In this document: positions 22,637-31,809 of the stretch, piece after piece
Position numbering within the stretch: the stretch's first letter is position 1
Layout of the letters: each line of letters begins with the position of its first letter
Translations under genes and position numbers: made by a program
Notes under the pieces: model-generated
Database searches by the model: none
What the model was told of the DNA's origin: nothing
The model's input: only the letters and a program-made list of their open reading frames with translations
Assembly (NCBI GenBank): GCA_014155875.1
Contig: JACEFZ010025809.1
Span: 685,001 to 749,000 of the forward strand
DNA length: 64,000 nucleotides
Direction: 5' to 3'
From: Cepaea nemoralis
Lineage: Eukaryota; Mollusca; Gastropoda; Stylommatophora; Helicidae

Positions 22637-24834
22637 AAGAGGCCAGCGAAGAGGGAGTGAGGAGGAGAAGACGAAGAAATGGTGTGAGAAGAAGGCATAG
22701 AAATAGGAGGGCAGGCGCCAGGAGAAAAAGACGAAAAGTGGAGAGACTAGGTTTCAACCATGTAAGAGTGTGATATTGGAACTGTTGTAGTGCCAGACAG
22801 AGGGGTCCTGTATTGGAGAGGCTAATATATGATATTGATGTCCTCATGCTACAGGAGCTAACTACAGACAAATACCATTGCCCTGGGTACGCCAGTTATA
22901 TAAACCCTACTGGGCAGATGAGATGTGGGCAAGGTCTGCTGGTGATGAAGGAGTGAAGCATGTGGTACTTGACTTGAGCCAGTGGAATCACAGTGCAAGA
23001 GAGATCCAGGGTATATAAATGGAGATTGGTTTGGTGGCTTAAGTTGGAACATCATAAATGTATATGCCACAGTGGACTGTTTTGTCAGAAAGGAACACTG
23101 GGACTGGCTTAAGGAACTGGAGGAATTACCAGGTGATAGGCTACTCATATGCGGAGACGTCAATGCGAGGAACAGAGATTGGGACAGTAGTGGAAAAAAC
23201 CGACAGGGAATTGCCCTTGCGGATGCCATGGTGGACTCCAATATGGTCTGCATAAATGATGGTAGGCCGACTAGAATGGCAATGAGGCCTGGCGATGCAG
23301 ACACTGCTATTGACTTGGCACTTGTCTCCCAGTCATCAGTCCTTGGTGTAAAGTGGACTGTTTTGAATGACCATGGGAGTGATCACATGCCATGCTCAGT
23401 CCTGTTCTCTAAATCCAGGAAAGTTAAGACTGGGAGAACGCGCAAGATCTTCCGGTATGAATGGACCGACAGCCTTCTTGACGCCTCAGACAAGGGGCAT
23501 GCAACAGGACTGTTAAAACTCCTTTTTTTTTTGCAGCCACCATGGTGGACCCCAGAAGTTGACCATGTTTGGAAAGCAAAGAGAGCTGCAGTGGAGCAGC
23601 TAAAGAAAGTGCGACAGACACCCCGAAGCTCACGAGAGGAAGTGGACATAACGGAAAATGATAAGAAAGACGAGGTGGAGGCTTTCAAACGCTGTGCTGC
23701 AAAGGCCAAGAACGCAAAATGGGAATGTTTTATGAAGGAGATTGGAAGTGATAACACACTGCGAAAATTCTGGAAACTGCACAGACAAATGCAAAGAAAA
23801 GATCGGTCTATGACAGTGGGAACAATTTATAGAGAGGATGGTGTGCGCGTGACAACAGACAAAGAGAAAGGGGAGGCGTTTCTCCAGAGATTTTTACGAG
23901 TCTGTCCTTAAAGGACCATGTGGAGGCGGTTGTGACAAGATCTCAAAAGGGACTCAATGCACTTAAAACTATGGCTGCAATGGACTCAGAGCAGAGAATG
24001 CTCTTCACACTATACCAGCACTTGATCTTCTCAGTGATTGATTATGGACTAGGACTGCTCACTGTCTCAAAGAGTCAGCTGGTAAAATTAGAGCGCATAC
24101 AGAACGAAGCTATGCGAGTCATTCTGGGATGCACCAGAGACACCCCAGTAGTGTGTATGCGTTACATCCTTGGTAAGCCGACTGTTGCTGGTAGGCTCAA
24201 GGTGATGCAGGTGAAGGCATACCTCAGAGTAGCTGCAGACATAGATCACCCGTTACACGAGGCACTGTACGCAGTTAAGGGTCAGAGACTGATAAGAGGG
24301 AAATCATGGATGGCTCAGGCGGAGGATACGATCAGACAGGTGCGCATCTTGGAGAACATTAGGCGAGGAGAGGAGTGGGTCAGAGTGCCAGCGGAGCGGT
24401 CAGACTTGTGCAAAGTTATAATCACATTGAGCCGGGAGTGCAGTGAGTAGCCAGCAGGGACTACGGAAGTGGAAATCCAACAACTAATTCAGGATAATGC
24501 TCGGCCGGGTGATGTGATTATCTACACAAAGGGTTCGGCGTTGAGAGATAGGAGAAGTGCATGGGAATTCTTAGCAAAAGAACGTCAACGTTTGGTGCAG
24601 GAGAGCCTGGCGTATGATGCCACAACATCTAACTTAAGAATAGAGGTGGAGGCGGTCAGTGCAGCTTTCCGCTGGACAGAGAATACGATACATACACATA
24701 TAGTGCTTGTAACTGACTCAGAAAGCATGCTGTGGAGGGTGAGGACAGGCAGGCTTCGTGCAGAGTGGCTTGCTTCGCTTCGGAGGTCACGGGTAGCAAG
24801 CATCGCCTGGATCTTTTCTCCGGGGCATGCCGGT
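22637..24834 (+). pseudogene. I-like LINE with reverse transcriptase deleted
   Basis: Plus-strand ORF2 remains. Endonuclease: LICGDVNARNRDWD, INDGRPTRMAMRPGD, TAIDLALVSQ, DHGSDHMPCSVLF (22982-23460). A linker follows with FLQPPWWTPEVDHVWKAKRAA and a coiled segment to about 23890. The frame then jumps to the post-RT region (VIDYGLGLLTVSKSQLVKLERIQNEAMRVILGCT, 23950-24450) and RNase H (24469-24834), so the RT core is missing between about 23890 and 23915. In RNase H the usual YTDGS reads YTKGS, a lost catalytic Asp. The copy is cut at the RNase H 'SPGHAG' motif by the Polinton's left end at about 24835. Confidence 0.87.
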
Positions 24835-25124
24835 AGTAGTATATAATGTGCAATTTAAATATCATTTTAGGACTTTAGTCCTTCGTAGTGACGTCAAATT
24901 TTACTATACAAAAGTTATGATCCAATGCTCTGACGTCACCAAACTGAGTCCTTCGGGGACAGCCTTTTTTGAATTTTGGCGGTTATTTACTTGGGTTTGG
25001 ATGACCACTTCCGGTTGTCATGACGACTACTTCCGGTGCGATGCGGCGGCGGCGGGGCATCGGCGGCGCGGCGGCGGCGGGGCGGCGGGTTCGAGTCCCA
25101 TATAATACATATGTAGGTCGATAG
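24835..25124 (+). other. Polinton left end and CGG-rich island
   Basis: Non-coding. It probably includes the left terminal inverted repeat. Two short blocks recur (GACGTCA at about 24891 and 24940; GTCCTTCG at about 24880 and 24949). At 25037-25087 lies a run rich in CGG/GCG triplets, unlike its AT-rich surroundings, ending in GGGTTCGAGTCCC, which resembles a B-box. Confidence 0.5.
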
Positions 25125-25719
25125 GTGATTACAGCTTTGATTGCGGGTCCAACAGGATGTGGAAAATCCGTCTTTGTGCAAAAGTTTCTGACTCATTTAT
25201 CAGACATACTCGATCCCATTCCAGAGGAGATTATATGGTGCTACGGAGAATGGCAATCCATGTATGAGACTATGCAGGGCATTACATTTAACGATGGCTT
25301 GCCGGATATGGAACAGTGAACAGGTGATAGACGTCGTCTAGTGGTAATAGATGACCTAATGTCCGAAACAGATGATAGGGTGACTAAGCTATTTACTAAA
25401 GGCAGTCATCATCGCAACCTCAGTGTTGTGTATATAGTCCAGAATCTCTTTGGGAAGAATAAAGAGCAAAGAACTATTAGTTTGAATTCGCATTACCTAG
25501 TGGTGTTTAAGAACCCACGTGACGGGTCGCAGATTACCAACCTGGCCAAACAGATGTATCCAGGCCGCGTGTCATATGTCCAAGAGAGTTTTAAGGACGC
25601 GACAGCGGCTCCACATGGTTATTTGCTTGTTTGACCTTCGACAGGAAACACCGGATCAGCTCCGCTTACGAAGTCATATTTTTCCAGATCAGCGTCAAGT
25701 CGTCTACGTGCCTAAATAA
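25125..25719 (+). pseudogene. Polinton packaging ATPase (FtsK/HerA type), broken
   Basis: Genome-packaging ATPase of the FtsK-HerA superfamily. Walker A GPTGCGKS lies at about 25146-25169 and Walker B LVVIDDLM at about 25340-25363, followed by a Gln-containing sensor-like segment VVYIVQNLF and the family C-terminus (LRSHIFPDQRQVVYVPK). A TGA at 25317-25319 interrupts the frame between the Walker motifs. A one-base shift near 25632, in a run of T, puts the last about 30 residues in another frame, ending at 25719. No ATG precedes Walker A in frame, so the N-terminus is missing or lies in another exon. The next gene starts 1 nt after the tail's stop. Confidence 0.88.
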
Positions 25720-25720
25720 T

Positions 25721-26488
25721 ATGTCCCACCGAATAAAACGTCACGGGGCCATGCTGCGATTTCTGGGCGAGGCGAAGCCGGCTGACGCGAAAGCCGTAAT
25801 TAAATCGGCTTCCCCAGACCTCGTCCAATCAATATGCGAGTGCTGTCACAATGTGTTAAAAGGTAATGTTCCACTGACACCGGTTCAGAAGAGACGATTG
25901 CGGCGACACAAGAACAGTCTGAGAGCGCTCACGCGTAAGAAGCTATCTATCAAGAAGAGGAAACAAATCTTGCAGCAAGGTGGTTTCATAGGCGCTTTAT
26001 TAGGTCCTATTCTCAACGTGCTTGAAAGGCGTCGTGGGCTTATAATGAAGAAAATGATCTTGATCGATCCCCGGATGCTGGAAAAACCCTACGTACCACC
26101 CGACACACTAACAGATAACTTGCGCGACTTGGATCAGCAAATGCAACATGTCCTGGATAACGAAGATCTACCACCTCGGGAAAAAGCCCGAGTGTATCAA
26201 CAGACTTTGCAGCGGTATCTGAATCGACTTGAGCAGTACAGACATAAGCCATTAGGGACAGTGGATATCAAGGAACAAAAACCCGAAGTCAGCACTTTAC
26301 CGGCTTCAGTAGCCGAGACACCTCTTCAACCGACGCTGGCTAAAAGTCAGCCAACACCTATTCAACCGGCTAAAAGTCAAGTAGTCGAGTCCAAAGCAGT
26401 CGAGACAACACCACCTTACAGACTCAGGCGAAGCAAAAAGAAGAGTAGGATACCTACACCCAAATGGGAAAAATGGCCTCGCAATTAA
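25721..26488 (+). CDS. Conserved Polinton basic protein (255 aa)
   Basis: Complete frame from ATG 25721. N-terminal half: a strongly basic, helical segment (IKRHGAMLRFLGEAKPADAK..., KGNVPLTPVQKRRLRRHKNS) leading to a glycine/hydrophobic patch GGFIGALLGPIL. Middle: MILIDPRMLEK and a helical block LPPREKARVYQQTLQRYL. C-terminal: a Pro/Gln/Ser-rich low-complexity linker and a basic end. I recognise this arrangement from Polinton and adintovirus proteins of invertebrates, where its function is not settled; its charge fits a DNA-condensing core or capsid-associated role (inference). It lies directly after the ATPase and overlaps the integrase start by 16 nt. Confidence 0.8.
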   Translation: MSHRIKRHGAMLRFLGEAKPADAKAVIKSASPDLVQSICECCHNVLKGNVPLTPVQKRRLRRHKNSLRALTRKKLSIKKRKQILQQGGFIGALLGPILNVLERRRGLIMKKMILIDPRMLEKPYVPPDTLTDNLRDLDQQMQHVLDNEDLPPREKARVYQQTLQRYLNRLEQYRHKPLGTVDIKEQKPEVSTLPASVAETPLQPTLAKSQPTPIQPAKSQVVESKAVETTPPYRLRRSKKKSRIPTPKWEKWPRN

Positions 26489-27505
26489 GAAAATATTACT
26501 ACGACCCTCAGAAATCCCGGAGCCTACGGCGGAGCCGCCGCTTTAAAACGGAATACTAAATTGAAGAAGGTAGAGACTTGGCTACGACATCAGGATACGT
26601 ATACTTTACATAAACCGATCCGTCGTCGTTTCCAGAGACGTCAAACCATAACCGGTGGTATAAATCAACAGTTTCAAGCCGACTTGATAGATATGAGAAA
26701 ATTACAAAGATACAATGATGGGATGTCGTACCTAGTGACGTGTCTCGATGTGTTTAGTAAATATGCTTGGGCCATCCCGATCAAGAAGAAAACGGGGAAA
26801 GAGCTAGTGGACGCCGTGAGTAAAATTTTTGCTGATAGACAACCGATAAATTTTCAGACTGATAAAGGATCGGAATTTGTCAACCGGACTTTTTTAAAAT
26901 TTCTGAAAGATCGAGGTGTGCATTTCTTTACCACTGAGAATGAAGATGTGAAAGCCGCGATAGTGGAAAGATTCAATCGAACCCTGAAAGAAAAATGTGG
27001 CGCTATTTCACCAAGACCAATAAACTTCGCTACGTCGACGTGATAGATAAACTGATCCGAAACTACAACGGATCGTATCACAGAAGTATTCGCATGGCGC
27101 CCAGCGCAAGTCAACTATACGAATCAAAACGAGGTGTGGAATAACCTGTATCAGAAGACTTTCGACAGAAAAGTGTATTTTACACCCGGCGATCGAGTCC
27201 GACTGGCTCAACCCAAACAACCTTTTAAAAAGGGGTATACGCCCTCGTGGACAGAAGAACTGTTTACCGTCAGTCGTATAAACCAGACCAGTCCGGTGAC
27301 GTATGTGCTAAAAGACGATTCGGGGGAAGAACTTCAAGGCTCATTCTACCGAGAAGAAATACAACTCGTCGGAGACAAGCAAGTGTATCGCGTCGAATCA
27401 GTCTTACAAGAACGACCCAGGCGAGGTGGTAAAGAGTACTTAGTCAAGTGGTTCGGGTATCCCAAGTCATTCAACAGTTGGGTCTCAGACCTAACCAGAT
27501 ACTAA
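26473..27505 (+). pseudogene. Polinton integrase with chromodomain, frameshifted
   Basis: Retroviral-type DDE integrase. Visible pieces: N-terminus from ATG 26473 (MASQLRKYYYDPQ), LRHQDTYTLHKPIRRRF, catalytic D in QADLIDM, second D in TDKGSEF, and E 35 residues on in VERFNRT. An SH3-like segment (FTPGDRVRLAQPKQPFKKGY) and a C-terminal chromodomain (YRVESVLQERPRRGGKEYLV, then WFGYPKSFNSW) follow. Three one-base shifts break the frame: near 26511, near 26995 in a run of A, and near 27098 in a run of C. The three catalytic residues are present. The stop at 27503-27505 overlaps the next ATG by one base. The chromodomain suggests chromatin-guided integration, as in other chromodomain integrases. 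Confidence 0.9.
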
Positions 27506-27759
27506 TGGAAGAAACCAACGTGGAAACTAACTCACAAAATACCACAGAAGGAGAAAGAAACTCGGTCTGGTGCATGTTTGGTCGGCGAGTGCCGCGACTA
27601 GAGATTGTCTTCTTCTGTCAACTGATCGTTATATACACCGTCATTGGCGTATCACTATTCAATCTGTCTCGAGACAGCGTCGACGCAGCCGAGGGCAAGT
27701 TGTGGATCGCTCTGCTAAGCAGCTGTCTGGGTTACATGCTACCAAACCCTAAAATATGA
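27505..27759 (+). CDS. Polinton membrane protein (84 aa)
   Basis: ATG 27505 overlaps the integrase stop (TAATG). About 30 polar residues precede a hydrophobic segment (IVFFCQLIVIYTVIGVSLF, about residues 33-51), a short polar loop and a second hydrophobic stretch ending LLSSCLGYMLPNP. I recognise the 'LWIALLSSCLGYMLPNPKI' ending as typical of small membrane proteins encoded next to Polinton capsid genes. The role is unknown; position suggests a virion or assembly membrane protein. Confidence 0.78.
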   Translation: MEETNVETNSQNTTEGERNSVWCMFGRRVPRLEIVFFCQLIVIYTVIGVSLFNLSRDSVDAAEGKLWIALLSSCLGYMLPNPKI

Positions 27760-28517
27760 GTTTCTACATGACGTTACCGAGCAATGCATCGCCGAACATG
27801 TTTCCCAAGAACACTCCAGGTCACTATTTCGTCAAGTTACCACAGACTATTGAGGTGAATCAACATTACGAAGTGGGTCTGGCCGAAATTCAATTTCCTT
27901 ACTACTACTGCAATGTGTTAGAGCATGAAGTGTGGATAAGATACAACTCACCCACCAGAGGAAATTCCAGAAAACTGTGTCCCCCAGGTCTATACAGCTC
28001 ACCAGACGCGTTTATAGCGGAGCTGAATCGAATAATGAAAGAGTCGGAGGTGGATGATCAGACGCGAATCAGATTCTATTTCGACAATACCTCAAAGAAA
28101 GTCATCGTGAAAATATTCGAAGCGGGGGCCGTGGCTATGTTTAGCGAAAAGCTGAAAGATATATTAGGACTTCACTCCTCGAAGATATCACACACCAACC
28201 CATTAATGGAAGGCCAAGTGGCGATAGACCTAAATAACGACCTGCAAAATATCTACGTCTACTGCGATCTCATAGCGGCGAGACCAGTCGGAGACGTCAT
28301 GGTTCCATTACTGAGGACGGTTCCTATCATGAGTCAGCTGTCGGCTTCGGTGTATCGCGCCTACGACAAACCTCATTACGTGCCGCTGAGTCGGTACTCC
28401 TTCGACACGGTGGAAATCCTTTTAACCACCGATACGGGCACAAACGTCTCATTCACTTCCGGGACTTCAGTGCTGACGTTACATTTTCGAATTCGGAGGA
28501 GATCAGACCTAGAATAA
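27756..28517 (+). CDS. Penton-like minor capsid protein (253 aa)
   Basis: Intact single-jelly-roll minor capsid (penton) homologue of Polintons. Features are FYMTLPSNAS near the N-terminus, the phrase FVKLPQTIEVNQHYEVGLAE, which marks the first strand pair, and a C-terminus rich in beta-type sequence (VEILLTTDTGTNVSFTSG, LTLHFRIRR). Its length matches the family. The start ATGA overlaps the stop of the membrane protein, and its stop overlaps the next ATG (TAATG at 28515-28519). No breaks seen. Confidence 0.9.
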   Translation: MSFYMTLPSNASPNMFPKNTPGHYFVKLPQTIEVNQHYEVGLAEIQFPYYYCNVLEHEVWIRYNSPTRGNSRKLCPPGLYSSPDAFIAELNRIMKESEVDDQTRIRFYFDNTSKKVIVKIFEAGAVAMFSEKLKDILGLHSSKISHTNPLMEGQVAIDLNNDLQNIYVYCDLIAARPVGDVMVPLLRTVPIMSQLSASVYRAYDKPHYVPLSRYSFDTVEILLTTDTGTNVSFTSGTSVLTLHFRIRRRSDLE

Positions 28518-28894
28518 TGAAATACGTGGCGTTACGTCGAAATCCCAGACTGTACGAAGACTTTTACTGTAATCAAGCTGGACATGGCATGCCGGTCTTT
28601 GTGGGTGGTCGGAGTCAGAGAGGTCGGGGTATCGGCAGTTTCTTCAGTGGACTCGGTCGCACGATTCTACCCTGGCTAAAGACCGGTGGTAAGGCCCTAC
28701 TCAGAGAAGGTCTCGGGACGGGTCTGCGAGTGGCCCAAGATGCTTTGGCTGGTAGGAATGTTGGGGATTCCTTCAAAGAGCACGCCAAGCAAGCCGGTCA
28801 GCGTCTACTGCAAGGAGCTGTCAACCACGTTAGCCAATCAGGTATCAGAAGAAAGAGACGTGCAGCGCCCCTGGTGAGCCCAGTAAACGTATAA
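28517..28894 (+). CDS. Small basic capsid protein (adenovirus pVI/pX-like), tail frameshifted
   Basis: 125-residue frame with a Gly/Arg-rich start (GGRSQRGRGIGSFFSGLGR), an amphipathic helical middle (LKTGGKALLREGLGTGLRVA) and a basic end. This layout resembles the small membrane-lytic/cement proteins of adenoviruses and Polintons. The frame closes at 28894, but the neighbouring frame from about 28872 to 28959 encodes a basic tail ending SDIFA and finishing exactly in the TAATG that starts the major capsid gene. I read the true gene as 28517-28959 with a one-base shift near a run of C at 28868-28872. Confidence 0.78.
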   Translation: MKYVALRRNPRLYEDFYCNQAGHGMPVFVGGRSQRGRGIGSFFSGLGRTILPWLKTGGKALLREGLGTGLRVAQDALAGRNVGDSFKEHAKQAGQRLLQGAVNHVSQSGIRRKRRAAPLVSPVNV

Positions 28895-28958
28895 AACTGA
28901 CCCCCGCACATCGTCGAGCTCATAAGAAGAAGCAGCAGCACTCGGATATCTTTGCATA

Positions 28959-30269
28959 ATGGCTCTGATTCACCCTCATTCCTGCGAGTGTCTTCATTCT
29001 GGTCTGGATCTATTTAGTGTACCACCCACAGAGACCGCCGTGGAAGAGGGCCAGTTTCTGGAGATACACCCTTTAGCCTCACTAGCCCCCGGTGCACCTA
29101 TAGAATTTGCCATCTCTGGTGCCAGTGAAGAGTATCTGGATCTGTTTAACACTTTCTTACACGTCAGAGCTAAAGTCACACTACCCAACGGTGACAAACT
29201 ACCACCCACGGCCGATGTCGCTCCTGTCAACTATTACCTGCACAGTTTATTTTCTCAAGTGGACGTCTCACTCAACGACACGCTAATCACCCCTAGTGAA
29301 AATACCTATCCGTATAGAGCCTACTTGGAAGCGACGTTGAACCATGGGGAAGAAGCCAAAAAGAGTCATCTCTCAGCCGCCCTCTATTACTATGACACGG
29401 CCAAATTCCTCGATGACACGCAAGGCGAAAACAACAAGGGACTAAGAACACGACGTCAACTAGCCAGTGAGAGTCAAGAAATAGATATGATGGGTCGACT
29501 ACACGCCGACATTTTTGTGCAAGACCGCTACATGATAAACGGTGTGGATGTGAAAATTAAGCTGACTCCGTCCAAGGCCACCTTTAACCTCTTGGCCCCT
29601 GACGGGGCGCTTGGTTATTCATCTATTATAACGCATGCCACGCTGGTGGTTCGTAAAGCCAGACTGAATCCGGCCATCGCGCTCGCCCACGAGAAAGCCT
29701 TGATGAGAGCCAACGCGAAATTCCCGTTCAAGCGTGTGGTGCTAAAAACATTAGCTATCCCTCAGGGTATGCTATCTCACACACAAGACAATCTGTTTAT
29801 GAGTCAAACACCCACTCGCGTCGTGATTGGACTTGTTACATCAGCAGCTTTTAACGGTTCCTACAGCTATAACCCGTATAATTTTCAAACTTTTGGTTTG
29901 ACGTACCTGAACGTAACCGTCGACGGTCGAGCTGCCACCAGCAAGCCACTGACCATGGACTTTGAGCGCAACCAATACGTACGAGCGTATTTTGGTACTA
30001 ACCTAGCCATGGGTCTAGTGGGCAAAGACGCCGGCAACTCAATTGACTATAATCAATTCAAGTATGGCTATACGCTGTATGCCTTTGATCTGAGTCCCAG
30101 TTTACTGGACGGAGACCAGTTTGAGATGCCGAGGACAGGGCCTTTAACACTGGAATTTAAGTTCAACACACCCACCCCAGAGCCATTACAAGTCATCGTC
30201 TACGCCGAGCACGACGGGATAATTGAAGTCTCCAAGACCAGACAAGTGCTAACAGATTACGCTTCATAA
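28959..30269 (+). CDS. Major capsid protein, double jelly roll (436 aa)
   Basis: Intact. N-terminus CECLHSGLDLFSVPPTETAV, typical of Polinton capsid proteins. The first jelly roll includes PIEFAISGASEEYLDLFNTF and HSLFSQVDVSLNDTLITPS. The middle IDMMGRLHADIFVQDRYMIN precedes the second jelly roll (VVLKTLAIPQGMLSHTQDN..., LTMDFERNQYVRAYFGT). The C-terminus reads GPLTLEFKFNTP...VIVYAEHDGIIEV. Length agrees with relatives. Start and stop overlap neighbours by one base (TAATG at both ends). An undisrupted 1.3-kb frame in an otherwise damaged element suggests recent arrival or assembly errors elsewhere. Confidence 0.94.
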   Translation: MALIHPHSCECLHSGLDLFSVPPTETAVEEGQFLEIHPLASLAPGAPIEFAISGASEEYLDLFNTFLHVRAKVTLPNGDKLPPTADVAPVNYYLHSLFSQVDVSLNDTLITPSENTYPYRAYLEATLNHGEEAKKSHLSAALYYYDTAKFLDDTQGENNKGLRTRRQLASESQEIDMMGRLHADIFVQDRYMINGVDVKIKLTPSKATFNLLAPDGALGYSSIITHATLVVRKARLNPAIALAHEKALMRANAKFPFKRVVLKTLAIPQGMLSHTQDNLFMSQTPTRVVIGLVTSAAFNGSYSYNPYNFQTFGLTYLNVTVDGRAATSKPLTMDFERNQYVRAYFGTNLAMGLVGKDAGNSIDYNQFKYGYTLYAFDLSPSLLDGDQFEMPRTGPLTLEFKFNTPTPEPLQVIVYAEHDGIIEVSKTRQVLTDYAS

Positions 30270-30757
30270 TGAACACACAACAGATTACCAGAATACTACT
30301 AGCTGATACGTATGCTCGTCGACTACAGGTCAGAGTGTGCGCTCGAGATCAGCTACCCCGACATCTAGATAGAAGCAGACCAGCGGCTTTTATTGTAAAC
30401 ACTGACCCTAGCTATAAACCAGGTTCCCACTGGGTCGCCATGTACTATGACGGGTCAGGCAAATGCGAGTACTTTGATTCATTTGGTCTACCGCCCTTAC
30501 ACAGTGACCTGTACAATTTTATTGACCATCATTCAGACACACCGCTCATGTATAATACCCGTGTCTTACAAGATGTGTTAAGCAACGCCTGTGGCCTCTA
30601 CGCTATCTATTTCATCCTGATGAAAAGTCGTGGGGCGAGCATGACCCGCATTCTCCAACCCTTTTCAAGCAAACAATGGGTCAACGATCGGCTAGTACGT
30701 CGCCTAGTCATGCCATACGTAATGCAGCTGAGACGCTATAACCAGTTTACACCCTAG
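30269..30757 (+). CDS. Adenain-type maturation protease (162 aa)
   Basis: Cysteine protease of the adenovirus/Ulp1-like family that processes capsid proteins in Polintons. Catalytic layout is visible: His in GSHWVAMYY (about residue 53), acidic residue in CEYFDSFG (about 69), oxyanion Gln in RVLQDVLS (about 105), and Cys in NACGLYAIYF (about 112). Intact, with family-typical length. It is the last gene of the overlapping chain; a TATA box begins immediately after its stop. Confidence 0.93.
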   Translation: MNTQQITRILLADTYARRLQVRVCARDQLPRHLDRSRPAAFIVNTDPSYKPGSHWVAMYYDGSGKCEYFDSFGLPPLHSDLYNFIDHHSDTPLMYNTRVLQDVLSNACGLYAIYFILMKSRGASMTRILQPFSSKQWVNDRLVRRLVMPYVMQLRRYNQFTP

Positions 30758-30765
30758 TATATAAA
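30758..30765 (+). promoter_or_regulatory. TATA box between protease and PC4-like gene
   Basis: TATATAAA directly after the protease stop (30755-30757) and 33 bp before the ATG at 30798. The PC4-like gene may have its own promoter rather than sharing the upstream transcript. Confidence 0.5.
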
Positions 30766-30797
30766 CCCGACTCGAGTACCATTAGCTCATTCTGAAG

Positions 30798-31076
30798 ATG
30801 ACTACAGAACGCAACACAGCTAACTGGGTCTACCTGACTCGTAATGGTGACATTGTTAGACCAGTGGGAGATGGCGTCAAGGCCGTATTTGTCTCATCCT
30901 ACAGAGGAATGACCAAGTTACACATCCGTCGATTCTTTGGTGAATCCGAGAACAGGTTTCCTGCCCCATTGGGAATGACATTTACTCGTCAAGAATATGA
31001 ACAGCTGATAGCTCTGCATCGCGAGATCCTAAAAGACTTTGATAGACTCAGCCAGCAACCTATTCAAACTCAGTAA
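30798..31076 (+). CDS. PC4/p15-like ssDNA-binding protein (92 aa)
   Basis: Small protein whose middle (VFVSSYRGMTKLHIRRFF, then PAPLGMTFTRQEYEQLI) matches the beta-sheet-plus-helix pattern of the PC4 C-terminal domain (a fold that binds single-stranded DNA and acts in transcription and replication). A short arm (NWVYLTRNGDIVRPVG) precedes it and a helix (ALHREILKDFDRL) ends it. In an element that replicates by protein-primed synthesis, a ssDNA-binding protein would fit replication or late transcription; this is inference. Intact frame, last plus-strand gene of the element, followed by AATAAA signals. Confidence 0.65.
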   Translation: MTTERNTANWVYLTRNGDIVRPVGDGVKAVFVSSYRGMTKLHIRRFFGESENRFPAPLGMTFTRQEYEQLIALHREILKDFDRLSQQPIQTQ

Positions 31077-31134
31077 ACAAGACACTAACCGAAGAAAGAA
31101 AGTCCAGGTCAAAAAGGGCACTAAACGAAGATAC

Positions 31135-31270
31135 CCAAGTCAAAAGACTCTACCCAAGCAGATGTGTGACCAACCCCAGATGTGTGATGTACCTCAGATG
31201 TGTGACCAAGCCCAGATGTGTATCCGAAAGTCAGATGTGTGTCTACCAAATTCATATGACAACCCACAGG
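31135..31270 (+). repeat. 18-bp repeat downstream of PC4-like gene
   Basis: Five imperfect copies of a unit close to CAGATGTGTGACCAACCC between about 31160 and 31245. A frame at 31039-31284 reads through it (QMCDQP repeats). I cannot say whether it is translated; it overlaps the PC4-like gene end and may be 3' untranslated sequence. Confidence 0.6.
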
Positions 31271-31320
31271 AGACAACTATGTGAATAAACAATATGTATA
31301 AAGTTTTGAAAATAAACATA
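31264..31320 (+). terminator. Polyadenylation signals of plus-strand genes
   Basis: AATAAA at about 31283 (GTGAATAAACAA) and about 31310 (GAAAATAAACAT) follow the last plus-strand frame. These are plausible polyadenylation signals for the capsid-gene transcripts. Confidence 0.5.
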
Positions 31321-31809
31321 AAGAAAAAAGAAAATTTGCGTTCTTTTTTTTTGTTTCTATGTGGTGTTTCTGTGCTGCCTCTGGCAGCTCATTTGTTCTT
31401 TTCCCATAGTATATTCAACAGCTACAGTCAACATGAAGAAACAACCTCACGCACCATGAAAGATGACAGCATAAAAGACTACAACAGGAATAAACCAAGG
31501 AAAATCATGTCAAGCATTCCACTGAATAAACCAACAAAACAAATATTTTTCGTTTCATAACTTTTATTTTTTCCATTAAAACACTGTTTGCATAATATTC
31601 AATAATTTTCAATATCACTCAATGAAAACATGTGACTTACACATCAGTGACATAAAGTGACAGTCTTTTATTTTTTCAATGATATAGACAAGTCACAAGG
31701 AAAGCACGTACACATTGAGTCTTTTATTTTCACAGTACACCACAATCATAATAGAACAGAAGTAGAAAAAGGTAGCGGAATAGGAAAAGGCATATTTACA
31801 TATTTACAC
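31321..31809. other. Intergenic region between convergent genes
   Basis: No supported gene. An 88-codon frame at 31294 has no recognisable family. On the minus strand AATAAA signals occur at about 31563, 31670 and 31720, suited to polymerase transcript ends. Confidence 0.55.

Noticed and set aside
31294..31560. 88-codon frame downstream of the PC4-like gene
   Set aside because: Lies across polyadenylation signals between convergent genes, low-complexity start, no family seen.
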